Positions 1-7,816 are shown, counted from the first letter of the stretch. The stretch is DNA of 10,914 nucleotides from Methanomassiliicoccaceae archaeon UBA537 (GCA_002504495.1 DATC01000125.1:1-10914); one strand, 5' to 3'. Translations and numbers: made by a program. The notes: generated by a model not told the origin, from the letters alone.

Positions 1-1512
1 GTCATGCGCGTCGCAGTATTCTACCGACTCGTTGTCGCGTATCGAGCCGCCCGGGTGAACCACAGCGGTAATCCCGGCCTCGTGCGCTATCTCAACACAG
101 TCGGCAAAGGGGAAGAACGCATCCGAGGCCATGACGCATCCCTGCGTCGGCTCGTTGGCCTTGAACGATGCGATCCTCGCGGAATCGACGCGGCTCATCT
201 GACCGGCGCCGATACCGACCGCCCTCTCGCCCTTCACGTAGACGACGGCATTGGAGGTGACGTGCTTGGCGAGCTTCCATGCGAAGAGCAGGGAATGGAT
301 CTCCTCCTCGGTCGGAGCCCTCTTGGTGGCGACCTTGAGATTCTTGGGATCGATCTCGACGTCCTCATCGGTCTGCACGAGCATTCCGCCCTGGATCTTC
401 TTGACCTTCATCTCCCTGACCCTGTAGGCGGGACCTATGGGGCAGTTGGTCCTCAGGAGGCGGATGTTCTTCTTGGCCTCCATGATCTCGACCGCTCCCT
501 CCTCATAGGACGGAGCGAGAACAGCCTCGACGAAGTGCTTGGAGATCTCCGTGGCGACGCCGACGGTGCAGGGGCGGTTCATACAGATGACGCATCCGAA
601 GGCGGACAGGGGATCCACGTTGTACGCGGTGACGAATGCCTCGTCGATGGTGTCCGCAGAGGCCAGCCCGCAGGGATTGGTGTGCTTCATGACGACGGCT
701 GTAGGTCTCTCGAAGTCCATGCAGATGTCCAGAGCCTTGTCCAGATCCAGGATGTTGTTGTAGGACAGCTGCTTCCCGTGCTGGAGGTGCTCCGCCCTGG
801 CGACCGTGGCGCCGGGAGTGAACGGATCCCTGTAGAACGCGGCCTTCTGATTGGGGTTCTCCCCGTACCTGAGGTCCTCGACCTTCTCGTTGGGGATCGG
901 GAACGACTCGGGGAATCCCTCCCCGAACCTCCTCTGCATCTGCTGGGCGATCATCGCGTCGTAGTTGGCGGTGGTGATGAACGCCTGCGCCATGAGCCTG
1001 CTGTGCGTCTCGGGAGACAGCTCCCCCTTCTCCTTCAGCTCGGACAGGATGCCGTCGTACTGGGAGGGCTCCACGACCACGGCGACGTCGTTGTAGTTCT
1101 TGGCGGCCGCGCGGATCATGCTAGGTCCGCCGATGTCGATGTTCTCGACTATGTCTTCGAGCGTTGCGCCCTCCTTGAGGACGGTCTGCTTGAACGGGTA
1201 GAGGTTGATGACGACCATGTCGACGGGCTTGATCCCCATTCCGGCTATGGCGTCCATATGGGCCTTGTCGCTCCTGCGGGCGAGGATGCCGGCATGGATC
1301 TTCGGATGGAGGGTCTTGACGCGACCGTCCAGCATCTCGGGGAAGCCGGTTATGTCAGAAACCTCGACGACGGGGATGCCGGCGTCCTTCAGCACCTTGA
1401 ACGTTCCGCCGGTGGAGATGAGCTCCACGCCCATAGAAGACAGCGCCCTGGCGAACTCGACCACTCCGGTCTTGTCGGAAACGCTGATGATTGCCCTTTC
1501 GATCTTAGCCAA
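1..1512 (-). CDS. purH: Bifunctional AICAR formyltransferase/IMP cyclohydrolase PurH (3' end cut by window)
   Basis: This enzyme catalyses the last two steps of de novo IMP synthesis in the cytoplasm: 10-formyl-THF-dependent formylation of AICAR, then ring closure to IMP. The 504 visible residues read as a complete MGS-fold cyclohydrolase domain (about 1-195; STGGT at 33-37, DGRVKTLHPKIHAG at 62-75) followed by the AICAR transformylase domain (about 205-504; RYGENPNQ at 215-222, catalytic KHTNPCG at 276-282, GAGQMSRVD at 435-443, HPGGSIRD at 486-493). Family members are about 510-530 residues and usually end shortly after the segment seen here, so only about 15 residues are missing. The start is TTG at 1512, chosen because AGGAGGT lies 5 nt upstream and the protein then begins AKIERAIISVSDKTG, the normal family N-terminus. 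It lies 80 bp downstream of the membrane-protein gene with its own likely promoter. Identification is from recognised family motifs. Confidence 0.96.
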   Translation of the reverse strand, partial: MAKIERAIISVSDKTGVVEFARALSSMGVELISTGGTFKVLKDAGIPVVEVSDITGFPEMLDGRVKTLHPKIHAGILARRSDKAHMDAIAGMGIKPVDMVVINLYPFKQTVLKEGATLEDIVENIDIGGPSMIRAAAKNYNDVAVVVEPSQYDGILSELKEKGELSPETHSRLMAQAFITTANYDAMIAQQMQRRFGEGFPESFPIPNEKVEDLRYGENPNQKAAFYRDPFTPGATVARAEHLQHGKQLSYNNILDLDKALDICMDFERPTAVVMKHTNPCGLASADTIDEAFVTAYNVDPLSAFGCVICMNRPCTVGVATEISKHFVEAVLAPSYEEGAVEIMEAKKNIRLLRTNCPIGPAYRVREMKVKKIQGGMLVQTDEDVEIDPKNLKVATKRAPTEEEIHSLLFAWKLAKHVTSNAVVYVKGERAVGIGAGQMSRVDSARIASFKANEPTQGCVMASDAFFPFADCVEIAHEAGITAVVHPGGSIRDNESVEYCDAHD

Positions 1513-1517
1513 AGTAT

Positions 1518-1524
1518 ACCTCCT
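1518..1524 (-). promoter_or_regulatory. Shine-Dalgarno site of purH (AGGAGGT)
   Basis: The minus strand reads AGGAGGT, then ATACT, then TTG. This near-complete match to the archaeal anti-Shine-Dalgarno sits 5 nt before the TTG and decides the non-ATG start at 1512. No upstream ATG in this frame gives a PurH-like N-terminus. Confidence 0.85.
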
Positions 1525-1534
1525 CTTCCGAGGC

Positions 1535-1550
1535 GCATACCACTGTATGC
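1535..1550 (-). repeat. Perfect inverted repeat in the purH leader
   Basis: GCATAC-(4 nt)-GTATGC is a perfect 6-bp inverted repeat, 22 nt upstream of the purH start. If the TATA-like element at 1574-1579 is used with the ~29-nt spacing seen at other promoters here, transcription would begin near 1550, putting this hairpin at the very 5' end of the mRNA. It could equally be a DNA operator. No function is demonstrated; it is not a recognised riboswitch. Confidence 0.45.
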
Positions 1551-1573
1551 ATCCAGTCTATCCCGCGGTCCTA

Positions 1574-1579
1574 CATAAA
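1574..1579 (-). promoter_or_regulatory. Probable TATA box for purH (TTTATG)
   Basis: GTTTATGTAG on the minus strand is the most AT-rich TATA-like element between the preceding gene's stop (1593) and purH. With ~29 nt to the start point it predicts a leader of roughly 38 nt that contains the inverted repeat and the Shine-Dalgarno. The match to the archaeal consensus is only moderate. Confidence 0.45.
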
Positions 1580-1592
1580 CAATGGCATATGG

Positions 1593-2096
1593 CTACGGAA
1601 ATCGCTGATTTTCTACGGAATCCGAATGCTGACGGTACTCGAGTGCGGCATCTGCGATCGAGCATGCAGGAAGGATCAGCAGGACCACCCCTATGCTCCG
1701 ATAGCCGACCGACATACGCGCCGATTCCATTGTCGCACCGTATGCATCGATGAGGGGCGCATCGGCCACGGAGTACCAGAGGTCCGAGCTCAGAAGCAGG
1801 ATGGCACCGGCGAGATAGATGCCGGATGCTATCCTTACGACGAGCCTGACCCTGCTTCCTTCGTCCGCATATCCTGCAATGAATGAGACGGGCACCAGCG
1901 GAATCAAAGGCGCGATGTAGACCGCCGACCTCGCGGCTATGCCTCCGATGTCGACGATATGCGCATCGGGAAAAGCCTCTTCCACCTGGATCATGAGATA
2001 GACTGCGCAGACGATCGCCAGAACGGCAACGAGAAGTATCCTCGCTACGCACTTGGCAGCCTGCACCGTCGCCCGATGCATGCGCACGCCGTCCAT
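1593..2096 (-). CDS. Hypothetical four-helix membrane protein
   Basis: This 167-residue protein is of unknown family. Four hydrophobic stretches look like membrane helices at about 16-37, 56-77, 86-107 and 131-150. A short acidic loop (VEEAFPDAH) lies after helix 1, a charged loop (DEGSRVR) between helices 2 and 3, and the tail is polar. Its ATG overlaps the TGA of the upstream gene (TGATG at 2098-2094), with a purine-rich GGAGAGGGG just before it, so translation is probably coupled to that gene. It is the last gene of the surface cassette and probably resides in the cytoplasmic membrane with its exported neighbour; a physical partnership is inference. It stops with TAG. An alternative internal start at Met6 would lose the overlap. 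The gene is well supported by length, hydrophobic pattern and coupling; its function cannot be assigned. Confidence 0.75.
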   Translation of the reverse strand: MDGVRMHRATVQAAKCVARILLVAVLAIVCAVYLMIQVEEAFPDAHIVDIGGIAARSAVYIAPLIPLVPVSFIAGYADEGSRVRLVVRIASGIYLAGAILLLSSDLWYSVADAPLIDAYGATMESARMSVGYRSIGVVLLILPACSIADAALEYRQHSDSVENQRFP

Positions 2097-2902
2097 CAGC
2101 CCCTCTCCGATACGGCTATGACGGCGGCTGCGAGCATCCTGACGACTTCCTGAGACAGTCCGATGCTTTCCCCGTCCGGGCCGAGAAGGTCGGGATCCCC
2201 GCTGTCGCGAATGGCCCGCAACGCTCCGGACACATCGCCGTCCGAAGAGACGGTCAGGGACGTCATCGGACCGGATGTCCTCACATCGATCGCGACCGAT
2301 CCGCCTTCCCCGATTGCGACGTATGCACCGTCTTCCGGGACGAGCTTCTCCGACAGATTGCGGATGTCGATGCGTATCGACGAATCGGTCCTCTCCGTGC
2401 TGCGTTCCAGCTTCGTCCCCGGTTCGGACAACGGAAGGGATACGTCCGCGGATATCGAGACATCGACCGTCCTCAGGATGTAGCGGAACGATGCGTCGAT
2501 CCTCAGCACCGGCATCGGATCCTCATCCGACAGGAGATCGCTCGCGAATATGGCTAGCATCGGCGAGAAGATGCTCGTGTCGATGTCGATGCGCGCGGTG
2601 CCGCGGGCTGGGATCTCCATCCCGTCGGCCTGCCAGAGGATCAGGGTCGAACCATGGGCATCGTCCGCCAGCCTGACGGAGATCGACAGTTCCGATATGG
2701 CGTACGGAAGCTTGGAGCGGACGTCGTAGCTCCCGCTGATGCGTATATCAGAGCCGTCCTGCTCCACCGACAGCGGATCGCCGTCCACCATGAGGAGATC
2801 GCCCCCTGGCATGACCACGGCCGAAAGGATCGCGACCGCGACGACAGCTACGGTCGCCGACGAGATGATACGGATGGCCCGTCTCGCCTTTTCCGCTTCC
2901 AT
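2096..2902 (-). CDS. Single-pass membrane-anchored exported protein, possible LEA14-like domain
   Basis: This 268-residue protein of unknown function starts with a short basic N-terminus (MEAEKARRAIR), one membrane helix at about 12-33 (signal anchor), then an extracytoplasmic domain rich in beta-strand patterning. Residues about 55-120 resemble LEA14/WHy-type domains: a strand with SGSYDV, a segment LPYAISELSISVRL, and an IPARGTARIDI motif before SIFSP. This likeness is by eye and tentative. Residues 170-215 form a second strand-rich half, and a hydrophobic stretch (MLAAAVIAV) lies near the C-terminus. I chose Met at 2902 because the longer frame to 3022 would overlap the adhesin's coding end and add an Arg/Ser-rich shadow sequence; AGGTG lies just upstream of 2902. 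The gene lies 47 bp after the adhesin and is coupled to the next gene by a one-base overlap, suggesting one operon. Confidence 0.78.
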   Translation of the reverse strand: MEAEKARRAIRIISSATVAVVAVAILSAVVMPGGDLLMVDGDPLSVEQDGSDIRISGSYDVRSKLPYAISELSISVRLADDAHGSTLILWQADGMEIPARGTARIDIDTSIFSPMLAIFASDLLSDEDPMPVLRIDASFRYILRTVDVSISADVSLPLSEPGTKLERSTERTDSSIRIDIRNLSEKLVPEDGAYVAIGEGGSVAIDVRTSGPMTSLTVSSDGDVSGALRAIRDSGDPDLLGPDGESIGLSQEVVRMLAAAVIAVSERG

Positions 2903-2920
2903 GACACCTGATTTGAAGGC

Positions 2921-2939
2921 CCCCGGGACGCGCCCGGGG
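2921..2939 (-). repeat. GC hairpin between adhesin and LEA-like gene
   Basis: CCCCGGG-(5 nt)-CCCGGGG is a perfect 7-bp inverted repeat in the 47-bp gap between the adhesin stop (2950) and the next start (2902). No run of T follows on the minus strand, so it does not look like a strong terminator. It could attenuate transcription or protect a processed 3' end, setting a lower level for the two downstream genes. Confidence 0.5.
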
Positions 2940-2949
2940 TTGTTTGAGA

Positions 2950-5900
2950 TCAGCGGACCCTTCTCGCGACAATCGCTATTGCGACGACTGCTATCGCGAC
3001 CAGGACTCCTGCGACGGCCCATATCCCGATTCCGTCCTCCCCGCCGTCCTCTTCGACCGGCTTCTCCGGGATGTATCCGTCGAGACCGGCCGAGTTCAGG
3101 ATCACGTAGTAGGAGAAGTGGGTGGTGACGAAGGTCAGGGAATGGGTCGTGGGATCGTACGATGTGGTCTTCTTCTCGAGACGCCCATCGTCGTTCACGT
3201 AGTAGACCGTGATCGCCCTGGGGTCGTCCCCCTCCTTCAGAGTGTACGGCACGGTGATCGTCGCCGTCCCTCCGAGCTCGTGCACGGATTCGGAACCGGC
3301 GGTCGCACTGAGCCTGTACAGAGGAGCGTCTCCGACGGAAGTCCTCTGGTCGTCCCTGAGAAGGCTCCTGTCCGCCACCGAGATGGAGACGGCGACGTCC
3401 ACTCCCTTCGACGCCAGGGTCCCGGAGACGTCGCTGTCGAACACCATGGACCCGACCTCCGAGGTGATCTTCAGATCGGCCTCGGATTCGGATGCCGCGA
3501 GGAATGATTCGGACGGCATCTCCACGGATGCTGTGGTGTCGTCGAAGCGGTCGGACCTGATCTCGACGGTCACGGATGCGGCGCTCCTCTCCTCCTCGGA
3601 GAGCCCGGCCGCCTCCATGGCCTCCCTGGCCTGATCGATCGCGGCCTTCATCGTCTCATGGTCGACAGACATGGCTCCGTCCACGGAAGGAGCCTTTATG
3701 GACGTGCTTATCGTGGACTTCGTCCCGGAGGATACGTCCTTGACGACCTCCATGGTCGTCGCCACGTCGCCATCCTTCGATTCGAGGTCCACCTGCGTCA
3801 CGGTCCTGACCTCGTCGCCGTCGCCGTTCCTGGAGACGGTGGTCGTTGTCGATGACGATCCGCTCGAGGACTCCTTCTCGCTGGTGGTCACGGTGGTCGA
3901 GCCAACGGTGGCTCCCGATGCGTCCCTGACCGTCTCGGTGGTCTCGGTCAGAGTCTCCTTCGCCCCGTCCTTCTCCTTCGTGACGGTGGTAGTCTCGGAA
4001 GAGAGCTTCGATCCGTCCTTGTAGGTGGTCTCGGCCTCCGTCCTCTTGACGACATCCCCGTCGGAATCCTTCTCCTCGGTCTCCTTCGTGACCGTCGTGG
4101 ATCCATCCGGGTTGACAACGGGCTCTGGTTCGGGTTCCGGCTTCGGTTCGGGCTTGGGGGGATCGACAGGCTCGACAGGAGTGGTCTGAACGACCCTCCA
4201 GCCTGCATATACGGTCGCCGGACCTGTGATCGGACTGTCGAAGTCGAACCTCTGGGTGCATGCGGCGTCGGAATACCAGCCGGTGAACGTGTACCCGCTC
4301 CTGTACGGATCGGACGGCACATCCGCGTAGTACCTGTAGTAGACGTCCTGCGACTGGACGGAAGGTCCGCCCCTGGTGTCGAACGACACGGTGTACTTGG
4401 CAGGCTGGTACGAGACGCGGATGCTCGAGATGCCTGCGAGATCGTCAGGGGTCAGCGTCACAGATGTGCCGGAGGAGATCCTCTTCCCGTCCGCGAAGAT
4501 GCCGTCGGCGGCGAACGGGCCGAAGAATCCGACAGAGTAGGTCAGCGTCTTCCCGTCGGTGGACAGGGAATCCGTGTAGGCCCATCCGTGCCTCAGGACG
4601 ACCCTGTGCACGTCGTAATCGCAGTATACGTGAGCACCGTCGAACATGACCACGGTGCTGATGGACGGGATATCCTTGCTGTACTTGTAGAAGCTGTAAT
4701 AATACGATGAATCGGCAATCACGATGACATCGGGAGCGTTATAGCGGAATACCGACGAATACACATAGACGCCTTCGGGGATGATCAGTATATCGTCGTC
4801 GGAGGCGTTGTAGAAGACGGCTTCATCATCGCATATCACGAGAGAGCCTACCATGCGTACGCGATCGTTCCCTTCCGCGATCGTGACGCTCTTCAGATTT
4901 CCTCCATCCGGCAGAGAATTGGCATGGATGTGCTGCAAAGAATCGTTCAGAACCAGGGATTCTATCGTCGAATCCCCGAATGCATTGTACTCTACCGACA
5001 CGGTCCATTCAGGCAGGGCGTATATCGAACCGGACTTGGCAGCAGGGTATCTGAGGAGGGTGCCATCCTTGTCGAAGAGGACGCCGTCGATCGCCCTGAA
5101 ATACTCGTTACCATCCTGAACAGTGATCCTCTCGATGCTGCCATCGCGATAATACGGAACAACAGAGACGTCCTTTCCGAGCTCCAATTCGACCACCGTC
5201 GACGATAGACGATTGAGATCTTCGATATCTCCTAGAACAACCACTTTCTCGGCGGTCATCGATCTGAGCGCACTGGTCCCGATATACGATACCTTGTCCG
5301 GAACGGTGAACGTCTTGTCGGATCCGAAACAGAATGCGAGAGACACCTCATCATCATGATGGATGACGAGCGTGTACCCGCCGTAGCGCTCGATAGTGTA
5401 GTCGCAATCGGGATTCCTTATCTCGATCTCCTCGATGTTCAGCCGATATCCGAATTCCAACCGCTCCAGAGGCGCGTCTATAACGAGCTTCTTCACATGA
5501 GAGGACCCGATTTCCGCATCGATCACCATGGCCTCGTACCGATACTTCTCCGTCTCAAGGACGACCTTCCCGGGAACGGTAAACGAGTCCCCCTCGTACG
5601 ATGACCACAGATGGACCGAGGCGAAGTATTCGCCGTCGACTTTCCAAAGGCAAGAACTATATCCGAGGAAATCCGCAACAACAGTCCCTCCGGGGCAATT
5701 AACGCCATAGAAAGCCGATTCGGAGATGTTCTCCGCCAATGCAACGAGAGAGAACGCCTCACCGTTCCCATCTTTTACAGCCTCCGGATCGAAAGACGAT
5801 TTCATGTTGTCGAATGCCTTTCTCTCGATCGACAGCGATATGCCGTCCTTGAGTACCATCGTCTCCAACGCGGTCCCGTTGAACATCTCATAAGCAATGG

Positions 5901-7791
5901 TGAACGAGTTCGCGTCGATCGTCACCTTCTTCAGAGAATTGCAGGACTCGAACAATTCGCTCGCGTACCCGATATCGCTGCGGATCACGACCTCCTCCAG
6001 ATTCCTGCAATTGTTGAAGGCTCCCATACCCGCATATGTGATCGTGGACGGAATGTCGACGCTGACGATGTCCTGGCAGCCGGAGAACGCATTCCATTCA
6101 ATCTCCCTCAGCTCGAACGAGTATCTGCCGAATGATACAGACTCGGGAATGGCCAGATCGACCTTGCCTGTGACGGTGCCGTTGAGGAATCCTGTGATCT
6201 CCGCGCATCCATGCCCGTCATCCATCCAGGCCTCCAGGATCAGCTCGAACCCGGTGTCGCCGATCTCATGGAACATCTTCCCGCCGGGACCCTCGTATCC
6301 GGATCCGACGACCGCATAGCGGCTGATGTACCTCATCCCGTCCGGGAACGCTATGGTCACGGTCTTCCCCTCGGGAACATCGACCGCATAGCTGTCCAGT
6401 CCCGTCACGGGGATCCCGTTGATGGTCGCGGGAAGCACGATATCCACGAAATCGGATGAACCGAAGTAGGCATACTCCGACACGGTCATGTCATCCCCGT
6501 ATATCCGGTACGAGACCCCTTCATCGACGTTGCCCTGCTTCTCCGGGGAGAACGCCTCCACGTGAGCGACGTTCTGCCTGATGGGATCCATCCTGTCGGC
6601 GTGGATCGTTCCTCCGTTCCAGTCGATGTAGTAGGAGGCGAGGCCTTCCGCCCTGCCGTAGTCCCAGACCTTGTGCAGGATGCCGAGGCTCTGGAGGAGA
6701 TAGGGCCCAGACACGATGGTCGCCTTGACGTATTCCGACCTGTCCATCCCTATCCCGGCCGCATCCAAGAGCCACTCGACGCTGTCGTAGCTGGGGATGA
6801 CGCCCTTCATCAGTCCCTTCACCATGGATGCCAGCGAACCACGGTCGATCTCGGAGACCTCCTGCTCCACTCCCGGCACGACGTCGCGGACCCCGAATGT
6901 TGAGAGATCGACGACCCTGTCGGCATAGACCCCCTCCTCGTAGTGGCGGTCGCCCGTATCGGATGTCATGCGTATGTGCGAGTACACGCGCTTGTTCAGC
7001 ACCGTGTCGCCCGGATTGATGAGATCGTTCAGCTCCCGGACTGTGAGCTTGTCCATGAGCCTCAAGGAGACCTCCATGGAATGGGCCTCTTCGGACCTCT
7101 CGGAATCCGAGACCTTCACTCCGTCCGCGACGCAGCTCCAATCCATCCCGGATTCCATCCCCATCCCGATGCGGAGGTCCACGCTCTGAGGGACCTTCTC
7201 TTCGGAGAACGCTATGGTGACAGTCAACGTCATCGGGATCCTCGCATCCGCGCGGATGTCGCATTCGGTCAACTCGTCGAAACGGTCGGCATGCGCCGAA
7301 ACGGACGCCTTCCATTCAGCGGCGGCCCTGAGCGTGAGGGTAGGCGATTCCACGGTGCCCCCGGTCTCAATGACGACGGTGCCTCCGGTATCCATCTTCA
7401 CATCGGATATGGAGACTCCGGATCCCCTGATGTCCTCGGCCTCCATGACGAGACGGACGAATTTCGAAGCGAAGCCATCGATATCGGACGTTCCGCGTGC
7501 GGAATCGAGAATGATGCGATTGTACTCGTTCGTATGATACCCGAACCATCCGAACGAATCGGTGTAGAATCCCAGGATGCGATAGGCATCGTCCTGATCC
7601 AATGAGACTGTCGTTCCGGCGGAATTGCCGGAACTCAGATCGGGGATGTACCCCAGATATTTCGAAACATCATAGGTCTCGGATGACGGAGCGCCCTCCG
7701 CATCGACCTGGGAGGCGATGCCTCCGAACAACGCCATGCCGGCGATGAGCATCACGGCAAGAAGCGCGATGCACCGTCTGTAGGCCATCAT
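2950..7791 (-). CDS. Giant adhesin-like surface protein: BspA-type LRRs, InlB B-repeat, stalk, C-terminal anchor
   Basis: This 1613-residue protein is probably displayed on the cell surface. Order: signal peptide (1-32; basic start, hydrophobic core, cut near VDAEG); an unrecognised strand-rich N-terminal domain (about 33-415); BspA/LRR_5-type leucine-rich repeats (about 430-1070; for example NAFSGCQDIVSVDIPSTI at 567-584, and the typical DGVLFDKDGTLLRYP at 902-916); one InlB B-repeat (1132-1199, VSFDTRGG to FTGWYSDAACTQRFDF); a Pro-Glu-Lys linker (1208-1224); a Thr/Glu/Lys-rich stalk with regular turns (1226-1350); a membrane-proximal beta domain (about 1370-1567) ending in THFSYYVIL; and one membrane helix (1588-1609) with an ARRVR tail. 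These domains are known from adhesin-like proteins of gut microbes, so attachment to host, plant or microbial surfaces is likely but inferred. Tandem ATGs occur at 7791 and 7788; the nearby TATA box suggests a nearly leaderless mRNA. No frameshift is seen. Confidence 0.92.
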   Translation of the reverse strand: MMAYRRCIALLAVMLIAGMALFGGIASQVDAEGAPSSETYDVSKYLGYIPDLSSGNSAGTTVSLDQDDAYRILGFYTDSFGWFGYHTNEYNRIILDSARGTSDIDGFASKFVRLVMEAEDIRGSGVSISDVKMDTGGTVVIETGGTVESPTLTLRAAAEWKASVSAHADRFDELTECDIRADARIPMTLTVTIAFSEEKVPQSVDLRIGMGMESGMDWSCVADGVKVSDSERSEEAHSMEVSLRLMDKLTVRELNDLINPGDTVLNKRVYSHIRMTSDTGDRHYEEGVYADRVVDLSTFGVRDVVPGVEQEVSEIDRGSLASMVKGLMKGVIPSYDSVEWLLDAAGIGMDRSEYVKATIVSGPYLLQSLGILHKVWDYGRAEGLASYYIDWNGGTIHADRMDPIRQNVAHVEAFSPEKQGNVDEGVSYRIYGDDMTVSEYAYFGSSDFVDIVLPATINGIPVTGLDSYAVDVPEGKTVTIAFPDGMRYISRYAVVGSGYEGPGGKMFHEIGDTGFELILEAWMDDGHGCAEITGFLNGTVTGKVDLAIPESVSFGRYSFELREIEWNAFSGCQDIVSVDIPSTITYAGMGAFNNCRNLEEVVIRSDIGYASELFESCNSLKKVTIDANSFTIAYEMFNGTALETMVLKDGISLSIERKAFDNMKSSFDPEAVKDGNGEAFSLVALAENISESAFYGVNCPGGTVVADFLGYSSCLWKVDGEYFASVHLWSSYEGDSFTVPGKVVLETEKYRYEAMVIDAEIGSSHVKKLVIDAPLERLEFGYRLNIEEIEIRNPDCDYTIERYGGYTLVIHHDDEVSLAFCFGSDKTFTVPDKVSYIGTSALRSMTAEKVVVLGDIEDLNRLSSTVVELELGKDVSVVPYYRDGSIERITVQDGNEYFRAIDGVLFDKDGTLLRYPAAKSGSIYALPEWTVSVEYNAFGDSTIESLVLNDSLQHIHANSLPDGGNLKSVTIAEGNDRVRMVGSLVICDDEAVFYNASDDDILIIPEGVYVYSSVFRYNAPDVIVIADSSYYYSFYKYSKDIPSISTVVMFDGAHVYCDYDVHRVVLRHGWAYTDSLSTDGKTLTYSVGFFGPFAADGIFADGKRISSGTSVTLTPDDLAGISSIRVSYQPAKYTVSFDTRGGPSVQSQDVYYRYYADVPSDPYRSGYTFTGWYSDAACTQRFDFDSPITGPATVYAGWRVVQTTPVEPVDPPKPEPKPEPEPEPVVNPDGSTTVTKETEEKDSDGDVVKRTEAETTYKDGSKLSSETTTVTKEKDGAKETLTETTETVRDASGATVGSTTVTTSEKESSSGSSSTTTTVSRNGDGDEVRTVTQVDLESKDGDVATTMEVVKDVSSGTKSTISTSIKAPSVDGAMSVDHETMKAAIDQAREAMEAAGLSEEERSAASVTVEIRSDRFDDTTASVEMPSESFLAASESEADLKITSEVGSMVFDSDVSGTLASKGVDVAVSISVADRSLLRDDQRTSVGDAPLYRLSATAGSESVHELGGTATITVPYTLKEGDDPRAITVYYVNDDGRLEKKTTSYDPTTHSLTFVTTHFSYYVILNSAGLDGYIPEKPVEEDGGEDGIGIWAVAGVLVAIAVVAIAIVARRVR
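3742..4116 (-). repeat. Degenerate ~16-residue turn repeat encoding the adhesin stalk
   Basis: In residues 1226-1350 of the adhesin, turn glycines (mostly in DG or SG) fall at 1230, 1245, 1260, 1276, 1293, 1311, 1325 and 1341, a spacing of 14-18 residues. Between them lie alternating Thr/Val/Glu/Lys strands such as STTVTKETEEKD and SETTTVTKEKDG. The pattern suggests about eight beta-strand-turn units forming an extended stalk. DNA identity between units is low, so this is an old or selected protein repeat rather than a recent tandem duplication. Confidence 0.6.
4120..4161 (-). repeat. Pro-Glu/Lys dipeptide repeat (linker)
   Basis: This stretch encodes PPKPEPKPEPEPEP, a low-complexity charged polyproline linker joining the InlB B-repeat to the stalk. 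The plus strand shows a run of near-hexamer GGTTCGGG/GGCTTCGG units. Such linkers space ligand-binding domains from wall or membrane. Confidence 0.75.
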
Positions 7792-7816
7792 GGATGAAGA
7801 TATTCAGTCTATCTTC

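Noticed and set aside
4..1578. Long plus-strand open frame opposite purH
   Set aside because: The minus strand encodes an unmistakable PurH over the same bases. The plus frame has a biased Asp/Gly/Leu/His-rich composition typical of antisense shadow in GC-rich DNA.
1593..1595. TAG stop as a pyrrolysine codon in the four-helix membrane protein
   Set aside because: Pyrrolysine use is likely in this lineage, but readthrough would run on through the purH promoter and into purH out of frame. The protein looks complete at this stop.
2903..3022. Upstream extension of the LEA-like gene to an ATG at 3022
   Set aside because: It would overlap the adhesin's C-terminal coding region and pass through the intergenic GC hairpin. 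The added residues are Arg/Ser-rich shadow, and the Met at 2902 gives a proper signal anchor.
4120..4161. Short GC-rich near-hexamer repeats as a CRISPR or satellite
   Set aside because: They are codon-level Pro-Glu/Pro-Lys repeats inside the adhesin frame. There are no spacers or conserved direct repeats.
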